Positions 17,329 to 27,688 are shown, counted from the stretch's first letter. The stretch: 64,000 nt of DNA from Natronomonas sp. CBA1123 (GCF_009741925.1 NZ_WPCC01000008.1:29196-93195); one strand, 5' to 3'. The notes: generated by a model from the sequence alone, not told the origin. Made by a program: numbers and translations.

Positions 17329-18805
17329 TGTAATCCTCCGTGGCGGTCAGCACGGTGCTGGAAGTGGGTTGACTCGTATTCAACAACGTGACGTAGAGGC
17401 GCTGGCTGCGCTCGTGGACGCCGGTCTCGATGGCGACGTAGACGGCGAGGAAGACGACGGCGACGAGCGCGTGGAGCACGCTCAGTTCGGTCGGGGCCGA
17501 GACGAGCGGAAGCCCCGAGAGGACACTCGAGATAGCCATGTAGACGAGTGCGTAGACGGCGATGGCCGGGATGAACACCAGCGGGACCGCGCCGTAGCGA
17601 GCCGTCGCCGACAGAGCGGTGTGCTGGACGGCGCTGCGGGCCGCGTGCAGCGTCGTGAGCACGACGAACAACACGAGCAGCAGTCCGCTGTCGACGCTCG
17701 TGCCCTTCCCCGTGAGGAGGGCGAACAATCCACCACCTACGAGCCCGGTCACCAAGACGACGGCTGTGCCTGCGACGTTCATCCCGGTGGAGTCACGCTC
17801 AGTCGGGCTGGTGTGTTCGACCTGTCCGCCCGAACTGAGGAAGTGATACGCCTTGTAGAAGCCGTGCAGGATGAGGTGGGTGATGGCGGCGCCGAAGAAG
17901 CCGAGACCGGCCTGCATAATCATGAAGCCCATCTGTCCGACCGTCGAGCAGCCCAGTTCGCTCTTGACGTCCGACTGGACGGCCTTGAGCAACTTTCCGA
18001 GCAGGGCACTCGCCGCGCCGATGGCCACGATACCGAGCATGAGTGTGGTGTCGACGGTGACGACTGGTGCGAAACGGGCCAACAGGATGCCGCCCGCGTT
18101 GACGAACCCGGCGTGCATAAGCGCCGAGGCGGGCGTCGGAGCGGTCATCGAGGAGAGGAGCCAGCCGTGAAACGGGACGAGAGCGGACTGAATCATCGCC
18201 GCGAGGACGAGTGCGGCCGCGGCGACGAGCCACACCGGCCCACCGAGGCTGTCGGCGGCCGCGGCGATACCGGAGGCCGTCGTCGCACCGGTCGCCCACC
18301 ACAGCGCAGACAGTGCGACGCCGAGGAGCGCGCTGCTGGCGAGGAAGTACTTGCGGGCGACGCTCGCGGCGGCCTGGGCCTGCTTCCAACCGTCGACGGT
18401 GCCGACGAGTCTCGCCATCAGCAGGCCCATCGTCAGCCAGAGCAGCCAGAACAGCCCGAGGTGGTCGGCCGCGACGAGGCCTCCCACGGCAACCGTGAAA
18501 CCGAACATGGTGAGGAAGAAGTCGGTCTCGTGGGCGCTCCCAGCCATGTAGCGGCGGGAGTAGCTGTGGACGATGCCGCTGAAGAAGGTGACTACCACCC
18601 ACATGAGAACGGTCAGGCCGTCGATGGCGACCACGCCGGGAATCTCCCAGGTCCCACCGAATCGGATTCGGGCGATGAGGACGGCGACACTCGCGGCGAA
18701 CAGCGACCACACGAGCCACGTTAGTGCAGCGGACACGGACGGCGATTCAACCGTCGTGTCCGGGAGCGCTCCAACCGTCGATTCTGAGGTGCGTCCTGAC
18801 ATCAT
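17318..18805 (-). CDS. dabB: Inorganic carbon transporter subunit DabB (NuoL-like proton-conducting subunit)
   Basis: A 495-residue protein with about 13 predicted membrane helices and the NuoL/MrpA core. Family motifs are ALVPFHGWLLSSMTAPTPAS and ALMHAGFVNAGGILLARFAP (antiporter-like region), then LGCSTVGQMGFM and HLILHGFYKAYHFLSSG. As a stand-alone gene directly before dabA it is best called DabB, the membrane partner that carries the ion flux. The start MMSGRTSES at 18805 gives a normal N-terminal extension before the first helix. Confidence 0.93.
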   Translation of the reverse strand: MMSGRTSESTVGALPDTTVESPSVSAALTWLVWSLFAASVAVLIARIRFGGTWEIPGVVAIDGLTVLMWVVVTFFSGIVHSYSRRYMAGSAHETDFFLTMFGFTVAVGGLVAADHLGLFWLLWLTMGLLMARLVGTVDGWKQAQAAASVARKYFLASSALLGVALSALWWATGATTASGIAAAADSLGGPVWLVAAAALVLAAMIQSALVPFHGWLLSSMTAPTPASALMHAGFVNAGGILLARFAPVVTVDTTLMLGIVAIGAASALLGKLLKAVQSDVKSELGCSTVGQMGFMIMQAGLGFFGAAITHLILHGFYKAYHFLSSGGQVEHTSPTERDSTGMNVAGTAVVLVTGLVGGGLFALLTGKGTSVDSGLLLVLFVVLTTLHAARSAVQHTALSATARYGAVPLVFIPAIAVYALVYMAISSVLSGLPLVSAPTELSVLHALVAVVFLAVYVAIETGVHERSQRLYVTLLNTSQPTSSTVLTATEDYNEY

Positions 18806-19200
18806 TCAGCTCGTCGTACGACCTACTCCGGCACTCGAGAGGTGCTAGAGTCCGTTTTTGGTCGTCTCTGTCCAAGAGAAGAACAGTTTGACTATTAAAT
18901 CTATCTATATTCACGAACTGTTCGTAAATCAGTAATTATAGAACATTATGGTTTGCAGAATTTGCGGTAACATTGCCATAGTGGGGGGTCCCATCGTTCG
19001 TACACGTAGCCGCCCACGAGACCATCGAGACGGTGTCCAAGCACCTCCGAACAGCCGCTCCATCGGTGCACTTTCCTCGAACCCCGGACCAGTCCGGAGC
19101 CGCTCTCATAACAGATTCGAACTCAAACCGGGAAAAATTACTTCAGCGTTCGATATTCTGGTTTGGAAAACCATATCGGTATCAGATTCGGAGTGCCGAC
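18806..19200. promoter_or_regulatory. AT-rich divergent regulatory region between dabBA and the amidohydrolase
   Basis: About 395 bp with an unusually AT-rich core at 18885-18955. It must hold the promoters for dabB (minus strand) and possibly the amidohydrolase (plus). A perfect palindrome (18913-18925, listed separately) sits in the core. Confidence 0.55.
18913..18925. promoter_or_regulatory. Perfect 13-bp palindrome ACGAACTGTTCGT
   Basis: Six-base arms ACGAAC and GTTCGT flank a central T. A protein dimer such as an Lrp or TetR family regulator could bind here. It is about 108 bp upstream of the dabB start. Which regulator binds is unknown. Confidence 0.5.
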
Positions 19201-20217
19201 ATGGAAGAACTCACAGGGACCGTCCTCGTCGGGGAGTCGTTCGAGCCGATTCGAGGACGTGTCGTCGTCGAGGACGGTCGGATAGCGACTGTCGAGGAGA
19301 CAGAAACGGCATCGACCGACATCATCTGTCCAGCGTTCGTCAACGCGCACACGCATCTGGGGGATTCCGTCGCGAAAGAAGCGGCTGTTGGGCTCTCCCT
19401 CGAGGAGGCCGTGGCACCGCCCGACAGCCTGAAACACCGACGCCTGAACGCGGCCGACCGCTCCGAACTCGTGTCGGCGATGCGGCGCACGCTCCGATTC
19501 ATGCAGCGAACCGGCACCGCCTCCTGTCTCGATTTCCGGGAGTTCGGGACTGCCGGGGCACGCGCACTTCGGGAGGCAGCAGCGCCCCTCGACATCGACC
19601 CGTTCATCTTCGGGAGTGACGACGAATCCGTCCTCGACGTTGCCGATGGCTACGGCGCCTCCGGTGCGAACGACAACGATTTCACCGAACAGCGTGCCGC
19701 CTGCGAGCGACGCGACCGTCCCTTCGCGATTCACGCCGGCGAACCGGATGCGACCGACATCTACCCGGCGCTCGATTTGGAACCGAACTTGCTCGTCCAC
19801 ATGGTACACGCCGAAGGCGAGCATCTGGAACGAGTCGCAGACCAGTCGGTTCCGATTGCGGTCTGTCCGCGCGCGAACACCGTTCTCGACGTTGGAACGC
19901 CGCCAATACGGGAGTTACTCGACCACACGACAGTCGCCCTCGGGACCGACAACGTGATGTTGAATCCCCCGTCGATGCTCCGGGAGATGGCCTACACGGC
20001 GAAACGCTTCGACGTGACTGCTCGAGAAGCGTTACGGATGGCCACCACGGCCGGTGCTGAGATTGCCGGTCTCGACTGCGGTGTCATCGCCCCCGGACGG
20101 CCGGGGGCGCTCGTCGTCTTCGATGGCGACTCGGATAATCTGGCCGGCTCGGTCGACCCGGTATCTGCCGTCGTCCGGCGGGCGACCGAACTGGACATCA
20201 AACAGACCCTGATTTAA
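19201..20217 (+). CDS. Amidohydrolase family protein (deaminase/chlorohydrolase-like)
   Basis: A 338-residue metal-dependent hydrolase. Motifs in order: small N-terminal beta region, PAFVNAHTHLGDS (metal His pair), FAIHAGEPDA, LVHMVHAEGEHL, and ALGTDNVMLNPPSML with the catalytic Asp. This set matches the AtzF/TrzN-SsnA-type deaminase/chlorohydrolase branch (cytosine, adenosine-like or guanine substrates). The ATG at 19201 is chosen because MEELTGTVLVGESFEP is a typical N-terminus. It overlaps the convergent Lrp gene by 4 bp. Substrate not predictable. Confidence 0.85.
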   Translation: MEELTGTVLVGESFEPIRGRVVVEDGRIATVEETETASTDIICPAFVNAHTHLGDSVAKEAAVGLSLEEAVAPPDSLKHRRLNAADRSELVSAMRRTLRFMQRTGTASCLDFREFGTAGARALREAAAPLDIDPFIFGSDDESVLDVADGYGASGANDNDFTEQRAACERRDRPFAIHAGEPDATDIYPALDLEPNLLVHMVHAEGEHLERVADQSVPIAVCPRANTVLDVGTPPIRELLDHTTVALGTDNVMLNPPSMLREMAYTAKRFDVTAREALRMATTAGAEIAGLDCGVIAPGRPGALVVFDGDSDNLAGSVDPVSAVVRRATELDIKQTLI

Positions 20218-20687
20218 TCGTCGTTCTTGGAATCGAACTTGCCGAACGGCGTCGTCTCGTGGGTCCGCACGAGTACCTCGTCGGCGACGGTGAGACCCAT
20301 ATCGAGGAGTTCCTGTGCCACGGGCGTGATGTCACTGTCCGACTCGCCGACGGCAGTTACGAGGAGGTTCTGTTCACCGGTGACCAACTCCTGGACCGAT
20401 ATGACGCCGTCGATGTCCAGGATGTCGGGGACGATTTCACCACGCTCGGGTATCGAAGCGGTGCAGTAGAGCAACATCCTGAGCGGATAGCCGGATTTCC
20501 CATAATCGACGCTGGCGCTGTAGCCCTTGATTATCCCGTCGGATTCCAGACGCTGGATGCGCTTACGGACCGTACTGTCCGAGGTACCGGTCCGCTCTGC
20601 GATGTCTCCGGACGACATGTTTCGTGCGTCCTCCTGTAATGCGTACAGAATCGCTCTGTCGACGTCGTCGATGTCCTCCTCGGCCAT
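20214..20687 (-). CDS. Lrp/AsnC family transcriptional regulator
   Basis: A 157-residue protein with an N-terminal HTH (DDVDRAILYALQEDARNMSS, DIAERTGTSDSTVRKRIQRL) and a C-terminal RAM-like ligand domain (CTASIPERGEIVPDILDIDGV, VQELVTGEQNLLVTA). It probably forms octamers and senses an amino acid or similar metabolite. The ATG at 20687 (MAEEDIDD) starts the domain cleanly. The family's usual role is local or global regulation; the adjacent amidohydrolase or ABC genes are candidates. Confidence 0.92.
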   Translation of the reverse strand: MAEEDIDDVDRAILYALQEDARNMSSGDIAERTGTSDSTVRKRIQRLESDGIIKGYSASVDYGKSGYPLRMLLYCTASIPERGEIVPDILDIDGVISVQELVTGEQNLLVTAVGESDSDITPVAQELLDMGLTVADEVLVRTHETTPFGKFDSKNDD

Positions 20688-20753
20688 ACCCCTTATCCAC
20701 GACAAAGACACTTACCTTTGTACCTTGCTCGGGGGCTTCATCCCCCGACGAAC

Positions 20754-21557
20754 TCAGTAGTCCCCGAGGACGCCAAGCCGTCGTGCACGCCGCGTCGACG
20801 CCTGGAACACTGCGTAGCCGAGGCCGAGGTAGCCGACAGCGACCGCCACCAGCAGCGCCACGTCGGCCGGCGGGAACTCCCAGAGTCGGACGCCATCGAC
20901 CATCGTCCGCTGGAGGAGGTCGCTTCCGTGTGCCAGCGGTAGTACCTTCAGCCACGGCACTCCCAGAGCAGGTGCCGAAATCAGCACGACGAAGCCGAAC
21001 TGCAGCAGATTCAGCCAGTTACCGATTCGTTTGTACAGGACGGTGATGCCACCGGCCGCAAAGCCCAATCCCAGCACCGAGAGGATGCTGAGCGACGCGA
21101 CGACGACGATGGTTCCGACGTGTAACTCGAGTCGAGTCCCGGTAATCAGCAACATCGCCCCGAGAATAATCGACGAGATGAGGAACGTCCGCACCACCTT
21201 TGCGGCGCCCTTCAGCAACGCGACGGGTGCGAACCCGAACGGGGTCATCACGTGGCGTTCGAGCGTCCCCCACTGGACCTCACTGCCGATGTCGTTCGAT
21301 ATCGACGAGTAGGCACCGACCGACAGCGTCCACAGGAAGTAGCCGACGATGATACCTTCGATGGAGTCGGTGAGCGCCTGTCCTGCGAGCATCCGCCCGC
21401 CGTAGAACAGCACCCCGAAGAAGAACAGCGAGATGACGATACCCCCGATAGCGTTGGCCGGATACCGGACGAACAGCAGGAACTCCCGGTAGAGGACGGC
21501 GCGTGCGAGGTGGTAGTAGCCCGCTTTTTGTGGTCCGGAGGCTTCGTCTGCGCTCAT
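20754..21557 (-). CDS. ABC-2 type transporter permease
   Basis: A 267-residue integral membrane protein with six predicted helices, the ABC-2 permease pattern (VLYREFLLFVRYPANAIGGI at the start, LKGAAKVVRTFLISSIILGA in the middle). It forms an exporter with the ATPase encoded just upstream; the two overlap by 4 bp (21554-21557). Substrate class (drug, lipid, polysaccharide) is not predictable. Confidence 0.88.
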   Translation of the reverse strand: MSADEASGPQKAGYYHLARAVLYREFLLFVRYPANAIGGIVISLFFFGVLFYGGRMLAGQALTDSIEGIIVGYFLWTLSVGAYSSISNDIGSEVQWGTLERHVMTPFGFAPVALLKGAAKVVRTFLISSIILGAMLLITGTRLELHVGTIVVVASLSILSVLGLGFAAGGITVLYKRIGNWLNLLQFGFVVLISAPALGVPWLKVLPLAHGSDLLQRTMVDGVRLWEFPPADVALLVAVAVGYLGLGYAVFQASTRRARRLGVLGDY

Positions 21558-22657
21558 CGGTCCTCCTCCCGGGTCAGGCCGACGAAGATATCTTCGAGGT
21601 CGGGTTCGACCGTCCGGATTCGCTCCGGTGTCACGCCGGCTCTCGATAGCACATCCATCAGTGCGTACAGGTCGTCACCGGCCGCCACGACCTCGATTCG
21701 CGCTCCCCGCTCTAACTCCTCGATGTCGGTGATGTCGAACCGCTCCCGGATGGCCGCTATCGCGTCACTGTCGAGGTCCGAACTCTCGACGACGACTGTC
21801 CCGCTGGCGGCACCGCGGAGCAGCGAGTCAACGGAATCGTCGGCGATGATACGACCCTCGGACATGACGAGCACCCGGTCACAGACCGTTTCGATAACGC
21901 CCATGTCGTGGCTGCTGATGAGAACGGTCAAACCTTCCTCCTCGGCGAGCCGTCGCAGCTCGCGCTGGAGCGTCCGGGAACTCTCGACGTCGAGTCCGAG
22001 CGTCGGTTCGTCGAGGAAGACGACCTCGGCGCCACCGGCCAGCACGCTCGCCAGCGAGACTTTCTGTTTCATGCCCCGCGAGAGCTTCCGGACGGGCGTG
22101 TCGGCCCACTCGGCCAAATCGAGCCGTTCGAGCAGGCGGTCGTGGCGGTCGGTAACCGAATCGGGGTCGACGCCGCTCACCGTCGCGAAGTATCGAAGGT
22201 TCTCGCGGACGGTCAGCCGCCAGTAGTCGTTTCGTGCTCCCTCCAGCATCGCGTCGACGTTCGCGTACGCCGCCTTCGGTCGCTCGGCAACGTCGACACC
22301 GGCTATCCGAACCGAGCCCTCGTCCGGAACGACCATCCCGAGAACTGATTTGATGAGCGTCGTCTTCCCGGCACCGTTGGGCCCGAGCAGCCCGACGACC
22401 GACCCGGCTTCGACCTCGAAACTCACGTCGTCGACCGCCAGCACCGAGTCGGTCCCCGTGCCGAAGCGTTTCGTCAACCCCTCGACCGCGATTGCTGTCT
22501 CTCGTGATACCGCTCGTTCCGAAACCCCGTTCCTGGAGTCAGTTCCCGTCGGAAACTCCTCGGTCTCCGCAACCGCAGCATCTGCCGACCGCGGGGGCTG
22601 GCCGTTCCGGTCTGCCGTCCGGTGGCGTTCGCCGCCGGTCCCGTCCGGCTTTGTCAT
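21554..22657 (-). CDS. ABC transporter ATP-binding protein (ABC-2 partner)
   Basis: A 367-residue ATPase. After a variable N-terminal tail, the ABC domain begins IAVEGLTKRFGTGTDSVLAV. It has Walker A LLGPNGAGKTTLIKSV, Q-loop, signature LSRGMKQKVSLASVLAG, Walker B AEVVFLDEPTLGLD and a C-terminal regulatory domain (LERGARIEVVAAGDDLYALMD). The ATG at 22657 (MTKPDGTGGE) is chosen; the in-frame upstream extension crosses the oppositely oriented purL promoter and lacks coding character. It is co-translated with the permease. Confidence 0.88.
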   Translation of the reverse strand: MTKPDGTGGERHRTADRNGQPPRSADAAVAETEEFPTGTDSRNGVSERAVSRETAIAVEGLTKRFGTGTDSVLAVDDVSFEVEAGSVVGLLGPNGAGKTTLIKSVLGMVVPDEGSVRIAGVDVAERPKAAYANVDAMLEGARNDYWRLTVRENLRYFATVSGVDPDSVTDRHDRLLERLDLAEWADTPVRKLSRGMKQKVSLASVLAGGAEVVFLDEPTLGLDVESSRTLQRELRRLAEEEGLTVLISSHDMGVIETVCDRVLVMSEGRIIADDSVDSLLRGAASGTVVVESSDLDSDAIAAIRERFDITDIEELERGARIEVVAAGDDLYALMDVLSRAGVTPERIRTVEPDLEDIFVGLTREEDR

Positions 22658-22827
22658 TGCTCCCCGTAGGAGTGCCAGTCGGATAACCCGGTCGGCACAG
22701 GCCGCCTTCGCCGGAGCGACCGTCGCCGCGAACGTTGGGATGCCGACGAGAATACGCAGGCTTTGGCTACCGGTAACGATTAGCGATAGCGTTCGGCCGG
22801 AATACACGAACGTGCACATGAAAAGCG

Positions 22828-22834
22828 ATTTATC
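22828..22834 (+). promoter_or_regulatory. TATA-like box for purL
   Basis: The stretch atttatc lies about 28 nt before the purL ATG at 22859, predicting a leaderless transcript. The ABC ATPase is divergent. Confidence 0.5.
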
Positions 22835-22858
22835 CACCCGAAAGAAGCATACGGATGA

Positions 22859-25000
22859 ATGCCACTCGCGCCGTCGGACCGCGAACTCGTCGTCGAGGAA
22901 CTGGGCCGAGACCCAACGCCCGCTGAGGAAACGCTGTTCGAGAACCTCTGGAGCGAACACTGTGCGTATCGCTCCTCGCGGCCGCTGCTGTCGGCGTTCG
23001 ACAGCGAAGGCGACCAGGTCGTCGTGGGGCCGGGTGACGACGCCGCCGTCGTCGCGCTCCCAGACCCAGAAACCGGCGAGAACAGCGAGACGTACATCAC
23101 GATGGGTATCGAGAGCCACAACCACCCTTCCTACGTCGACCCGTTCGACGGCGCCGCGACGGGCGTCGGCGGCATCGTCCGCGACACGCTGTCGATGGGC
23201 GCTTACCCCATCGCGCTCGCCGACAGCCTCTACTTCGGTGACTTCGACCGCGAACACTCCCGGTATCTCTTCGAGGGCGTCGTCGAGGGAATCTCCCACT
23301 ACGGCAACTGTATCGGCGTCCCGACGGTGACCGGGTCGGTCGCCTTCCACGACGACTACGAGGGCAACCCGCTCGTCAACGTCGCCTGTATCGGTCTGAC
23401 CAACGAGGAACGACTCGTCACGGCCGAAGCCCAGACGCCGGGCAACAAACTCGTCCTCGTCGGCAACGCCACCGGGCGAGACGGCCTCGGCGGCGCTTCA
23501 TTCGCCAGCGAGGACCTCGCGGAGGACGCCGAAACCGAGGACCGCCCGGCGGTCCAGGTCGGTGACCCCTACGCCGAAAAGCGACTCATCGAGGCCAACG
23601 AGGAGTTGGTCGACGAGGGACTACTGCGGGCCGCACGCGACTTGGGTGCAGCGGGGCTCGGCGGCGCTTCCTCCGAACTCGTCGCCAAAGGCGGTCTCGG
23701 CGCTCACATCGACCTCGAGGCGGTCCACCAGCGCGAACCGAATATGAACGCGCTGGAAATCCTGCTTGCGGAATCCCAAGAGCGGATGTGTTACGAGGTC
23801 CGTCCGGAGGACGTCGACCGCGTCGCCGAAATCGCCGCAAAGTACGACCTCGGCTGTTCGGTCATCGGCGAGGTGACCGAGGGCAACTACGTCTGTGAGT
23901 TCGACGGCGAGGTCGTCGTCGACGTCGACGCGGACTATCTGGCGGAGGGCGCGCCGATGAACGACCTGCCGCACACCGAACCCAGCCAGCCGGAACGGGA
24001 CCTGCCCGACGTGGACCTCTCCGAGGCCTTCGAGGCCGTCGTCGCCTCGCCGAACACCGCCTCGAAGGAGTGGGTGTACCGCCAGTACGACCACGAGGTC
24101 GGCACGCGGACGGCGATGAAACCCGGCGACGATGCGGCGCTGATGGCCATCCGAGAGAACGGCACCGGCCTCGGGTTCACGTCGGGTGCCGACCCCAACT
24201 GGACCGACACGGCCCCCTACGAGGGCGCTCGTGCAATCGCCCTGGAGAACGCCACGAACCTCGCGTCGAAGGGGGCGACGCCGCTTGCGGCCGTCGACTG
24301 TCTCAACGGCGGCAACCCCGAGAAACCCGACGTGTACGGCGGCTTCCGTGGCATCGTCGACGGCCTCGCCGACATGTGTAGCGACCTCGACGTGCCGGTC
24401 GTCGGCGGCAACGTCTCGCTGTACAACGACTCCCCGTCCGGTCCGATTCCGCCGACGCCGACGCTCGCGATGGCGGGCACGAAGGTCGGCTACGAAGCGC
24501 CGAGTGCCGCCCTCGACGGCGAGGGAACGCTCTTGGTCGTCGGTGGCTCCGACGACCGCTCGCTGGGCGGGTCGGAACTGCTATCGCAGTTCGACGGCAC
24601 CGACCGGTTCCCGGCAGTGCCAGAAAATGCGGCAGAGGTCGTCGCGGCCATCGTGGAGGTAGCCGACTACGAAACCACACACTCCACCCACGACGTGAGC
24701 CACGGCGGCCTCGCGGTCACGCTCGCCGAAATGGTCGGCGAGGCTGGTGCCGACGTGACTCTGCCGGACGAAGGTTCACCGCTCGAGGCGCTGTTCTCGG
24801 AGGCCGTCGGCCGCGTCGTCGTCGAGACGACCGACCCCGAATCGGTTCGGAAGCGCTTCGACGGCGTCGCACCTGTCGAGAAACTCGGTGAAGCGACGGA
24901 GACGGGCCGACTCGAACTCGCCGTCGGCGATGTCGAACTCGACTACGCTGCCGACGCCATCGCGGACCTCCGAGACGTCATTTCGCGCGAGTTGGCATGA
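22859..25000 (+). CDS. purL: Phosphoribosylformylglycinamidine synthase subunit II
   Basis: A 713-residue protein of the small archaeal/Gram-positive PurL type. It converts FGAR to FGAM with ATP and ammonia supplied by PurQ. Family signatures: [13 protein letters not shown], the Mg-binding [40 protein letters not shown] and the later [12 protein letters not shown]. Start chosen at 22859, 28 nt after a TATA-like box; the ATG at 22855 is out of frame. The 3' end overlaps the convergent PAP2 gene by 23 bp. Confidence 0.97.
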   Translation: MPLAPSDRELVVEELGRDPTPAEETLFENLWSEHCAYRSSRPLLSAFDSEGDQVVVGPGDDAAVVALPDPETGENSETYITMGIESHNHPSYVDPFDGAATGVGGIVRDTLSMGAYPIALADSLYFGDFDREHSRYLFEGVVEGISHYGNCIGVPTVTGSVAFHDDYEGNPLVNVACIGLTNEERLVTAEAQTPGNKLVLVGNATGRDGLGGASFASEDLAEDAETEDRPAVQVGDPYAEKRLIEANEELVDEGLLRAARDLGAAGLGGASSELVAKGGLGAHIDLEAVHQREPNMNALEILLAESQERMCYEVRPEDVDRVAEIAAKYDLGCSVIGEVTEGNYVCEFDGEVVVDVDADYLAEGAPMNDLPHTEPSQPERDLPDVDLSEAFEAVVASPNTASKEWVYRQYDHEVGTRTAMKPGDDAALMAIRENGTGLGFTSGADPNWTDTAPYEGARAIALENATNLASKGATPLAAVDCLNGGNPEKPDVYGGFRGIVDGLADMCSDLDVPVVGGNVSLYNDSPSGPIPPTPTLAMAGTKVGYEAPSAALDGEGTLLVVGGSDDRSLGGSELLSQFDGTDRFPAVPENAAEVVAAIVEVADYETTHSTHDVSHGGLAVTLAEMVGEAGADVTLPDEGSPLEALFSEAVGRVVVETTDPESVRKRFDGVAPVEKLGEATETGRLELAVGDVELDYAADAIADLRDVISRELA

Positions 25001-25869
25001 GGTTCTGAAGGCTTCGACTCCACCGCCGAAGCCGGGGGAATTCCGGTGGGTCCTCCTCCATCTGCTGTCCGATTTTGACGCTCACGACGCCGAGGAGGAT
25101 GCCGAAGATGACGTCCGTCGCCCAGTGAATCCCGAGATACATCGTCGCTACCACGACGCTCGACGCGAGGAGGGCGGCGACGGGCGTCCACCGCGGGTAC
25201 TCGTCGTGTGTCGTCCACGCGAGGACCAGTGCGGTGACCGCCATCGAGGTGTGCAGCGAGGGGAACACGTTCGTTTCGGAGTTGACGACCTTCGTGAGGA
25301 ACTGATACTGTGAGTGGTGGCTGAACATCAGTCCCTCGACGGCCCCCGACAGCAAGTTTCGGGGGCCGTAGGCGATGAAGATGACGTAGCAGGTGACGCC
25401 GATGATGTAGTTCGCACCGTAGGCGACGATGGTCCGTCGGAGCGGCCGCGGGTCCGGGAGCGCGAAGTACGCGACCACCGGGAAGGCCAGCAGGAACACG
25501 TAGCCGTACACGTAGATGGACGTGAAGTACAGCGTCAGTTCCGGTGTCGCCATCGACTGTAGCCAGACGACGACCTGCGGGGCCTGTCCCCCGATAGAAC
25601 GGCGCCAACAGCATCCCGTCGAGTTTGTGGATGTACGGCGTGATGTTCCAGCCGATAATCCACGAGATGTCCGGGCCGATGTCACGTGCGACCTTGTTCG
25701 CCACGAGGACGATGCCGAACAGCCCCATATACGGCGCAATCGACGTGAGCCGTGTGCGGTACTCCATGCGCGTCTCCCGCAACCGGTCACGGCCGATGAA
25801 CAGCGCCGCCCCCGCGGCGAGTAACAGGGTCACGACGAGCAACAGCTGTGTGAGGACGATGCCGAGCAT
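24978..25869 (-). pseudogene. PAP2-superfamily membrane phosphatase, interrupted by a one-base frameshift
   Basis: From the ATG at 25869, MLGIVLTQLLLVVTLLLAAG opens a multi-pass protein that runs to LLAPFYRG near 25590. The next part (QAPQVVVWLQSMATPELTLYF onward) is in another frame and contains the PAP2 motifs NVFPSLHTSMAV and GIHWATDVIFG with the catalytic His residues. Removing one C from the five at 25588-25592 (or one base nearby) restores one protein. PAP2 enzymes dephosphorylate lipid phosphates; this shape is close to inositol-phosphorylceramide-synthase-like archaeal PAP2. The start overlaps the upstream lipoprotein stop. Confidence 0.82.
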
Positions 25870-27632
25870 TACGCTGCACCCCGTCTGACGAGTCGGTCGT
25901 TGTCGTCGTACTGGTAGCCGGCCTCACGGAACGCATCCCGTGCCGCCGGCACGTCGAGTTCACCGTCCTCGCCGAGGAACGGTAGCGATGCCGTGCCGGA
26001 CCACTCCAGTTCGGACGGTTGCCACGTCCCTCCTAACGGTGTCTCCGATGGGCTGGCGTACCCCTCGAAGGTGTCTCTGACGATGTGGCCGCGGTCGAGC
26101 AGGCGGGCGACGGTGCGGCGGAACCGCGGGTTCGACAACGGGGCATGCCGACAATTGTAGCCGACGTGGTGGAACGTCTTCGAGCGGTCCACGGTGAGGC
26201 CGATGTCGTCGTTCCGGCCGATTCGCGGCACGACCGAGGCGCCGACGCCACTCACCGTCCCGTCGGCATCGTTCGATTCCAGCAGTTCGACGGCCGCGTC
26301 GTCGGATGGAACGACCGTGATGCGGAGTCGGCTGAAGGGAACGCCGTCGGCGAATCTGTCCGGGATTCCCGTCGAATCGCCATCGTGCAGGAAGTGCTGC
26401 GGGAAGGCGTCGAGTGTGAGGTAACTATCGACGCTCGCGTCGTTGAACTGTACCGGTCCACTCCCGACGGGCGATTCGTTTGGCCAGACCAGCGCCTCGG
26501 TCGTCTGACCCGCGATGTCGATGCCAGCGATGTCGACGGTGTCGCTCCGTTCCCGCCAGACGTGTTCCGGGAGGACGGGCACCTCGAGCGCTCGCCGTGC
26601 GGGTTCGATTTCCGAAGCCGTGAACGTGATGTGTACGTCCGTGTCGTTTCTGGCACGGACGGATTCGACGAGCGAGAGCCGCCCCCGGTGCCGCGGCGTC
26701 GGAACGGCCGTCTCGGAGTTGCCGAGCGACGTGTCGGTCAGGAACTCGTAGGTGAAGGCCACGTCGTTTGCGGTCACCGTCTCGCCGTCGTGCCACGGCG
26801 TCTCCCGGAGCGTGAGGGTCGCCGTGAGTCGGTCGCCATCGTTCCACTCGATGTCGCGTGCGAGCCACGGTATCGACTCCCCGTCTATCGTTCGAGCCAG
26901 CGGTTCGTACAGCAGGCCAGTCACGATACCGCTGTCGCGGTACTCGACGGCTATCGGATTCCGGTTTTCGGTCACACGTGGGTCCCGGATGAGAAGGTGT
27001 AAGCGGTCGGTCTCACCGGTGCGCACCAGCGGAAGGTAGTCCGTCGGACGGTGGATGCCGCCGTTGGGCCACCCCCGATACCGGTCGGTTCGGACGCCGG
27101 CGATTCGGTCCGGAAACGCGACGACGCTGAACGGTTGCTTCTTGACGACATCCCGTTGAATCTCACGAACTACTTCCGCTCTGTCCGCCCCGGAGAGGTG
27201 TCGCTGCTGGTCCAAAATCTCGTCCATCTCGAGGTCGCTGAAGCCGAAGGGGTTCTGCCACCCTGCCTCCTCGCCGTAACTGGAGTACAACAGCGACCGG
27301 AGTTCGTCGGGGTTCCCCTGTGCCGGATAGCGAGTGACGTATATGTCGAAATCGAGATTGATGAGGACGTTCTGGAAGAGCTCGCTCGACTCCATCGGGC
27401 TGACCGTGGTGTCGATGCCGGCTCGAGTGAGGTTGGTTGCGAGGCGGTTGGCGATACGGACCGCGTAGGGGTCCTCGGATGCGGGGACCGTCGAGATAGA
27501 GAGCGACAGCTGTTCGGAGGCTTCCCGACCGGCGATACTCCGGAGCTCGCTGACACAGCCACTCGTGGCCGTGAGTGCTCCGAGACCGCCCGCGAGTACC
27601 GCACGGCGGCGGAGGGCTGAGTCGGGCGCCAT
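25869..27632 (-). CDS. ABC transporter substrate-binding lipoprotein (SBP family 5, oligopeptide-type)
   Basis: A 587-residue secreted protein. It has an N-terminal twin-Arg plus lipobox pattern (SALRRRAVLAGGLGALTATSGC), so it is probably Tat-exported and lipid-anchored. The mature part has the family-5 features (TLTLRETPWHDGETVTANDV). No permease or ATPase gene is near, which is unusual for this family. The start at 27632 gives the expected signal; longer in-frame extensions do not. It overlaps the PAP2 gene start and may act with membrane lipid enzymes instead of a transporter (inference). Confidence 0.85.
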   Translation of the reverse strand: MAPDSALRRRAVLAGGLGALTATSGCVSELRSIAGREASEQLSLSISTVPASEDPYAVRIANRLATNLTRAGIDTTVSPMESSELFQNVLINLDFDIYVTRYPAQGNPDELRSLLYSSYGEEAGWQNPFGFSDLEMDEILDQQRHLSGADRAEVVREIQRDVVKKQPFSVVAFPDRIAGVRTDRYRGWPNGGIHRPTDYLPLVRTGETDRLHLLIRDPRVTENRNPIAVEYRDSGIVTGLLYEPLARTIDGESIPWLARDIEWNDGDRLTATLTLRETPWHDGETVTANDVAFTYEFLTDTSLGNSETAVPTPRHRGRLSLVESVRARNDTDVHITFTASEIEPARRALEVPVLPEHVWRERSDTVDIAGIDIAGQTTEALVWPNESPVGSGPVQFNDASVDSYLTLDAFPQHFLHDGDSTGIPDRFADGVPFSRLRITVVPSDDAAVELLESNDADGTVSGVGASVVPRIGRNDDIGLTVDRSKTFHHVGYNCRHAPLSNPRFRRTVARLLDRGHIVRDTFEGYASPSETPLGGTWQPSELEWSGTASLPFLGEDGELDVPAARDAFREAGYQYDDNDRLVRRGAA

Positions 27633-27688
27633 GCGTATCTCTATGTTCTCGTACGAATACGTATAAAGTTCTCCGTCGATGTCGGGTG

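Noticed and set aside
22658..23350. In-frame upstream extension of the ABC ATPase
   Set aside because: It runs into the divergent purL gene and its promoter, and the composition is not coding-like.
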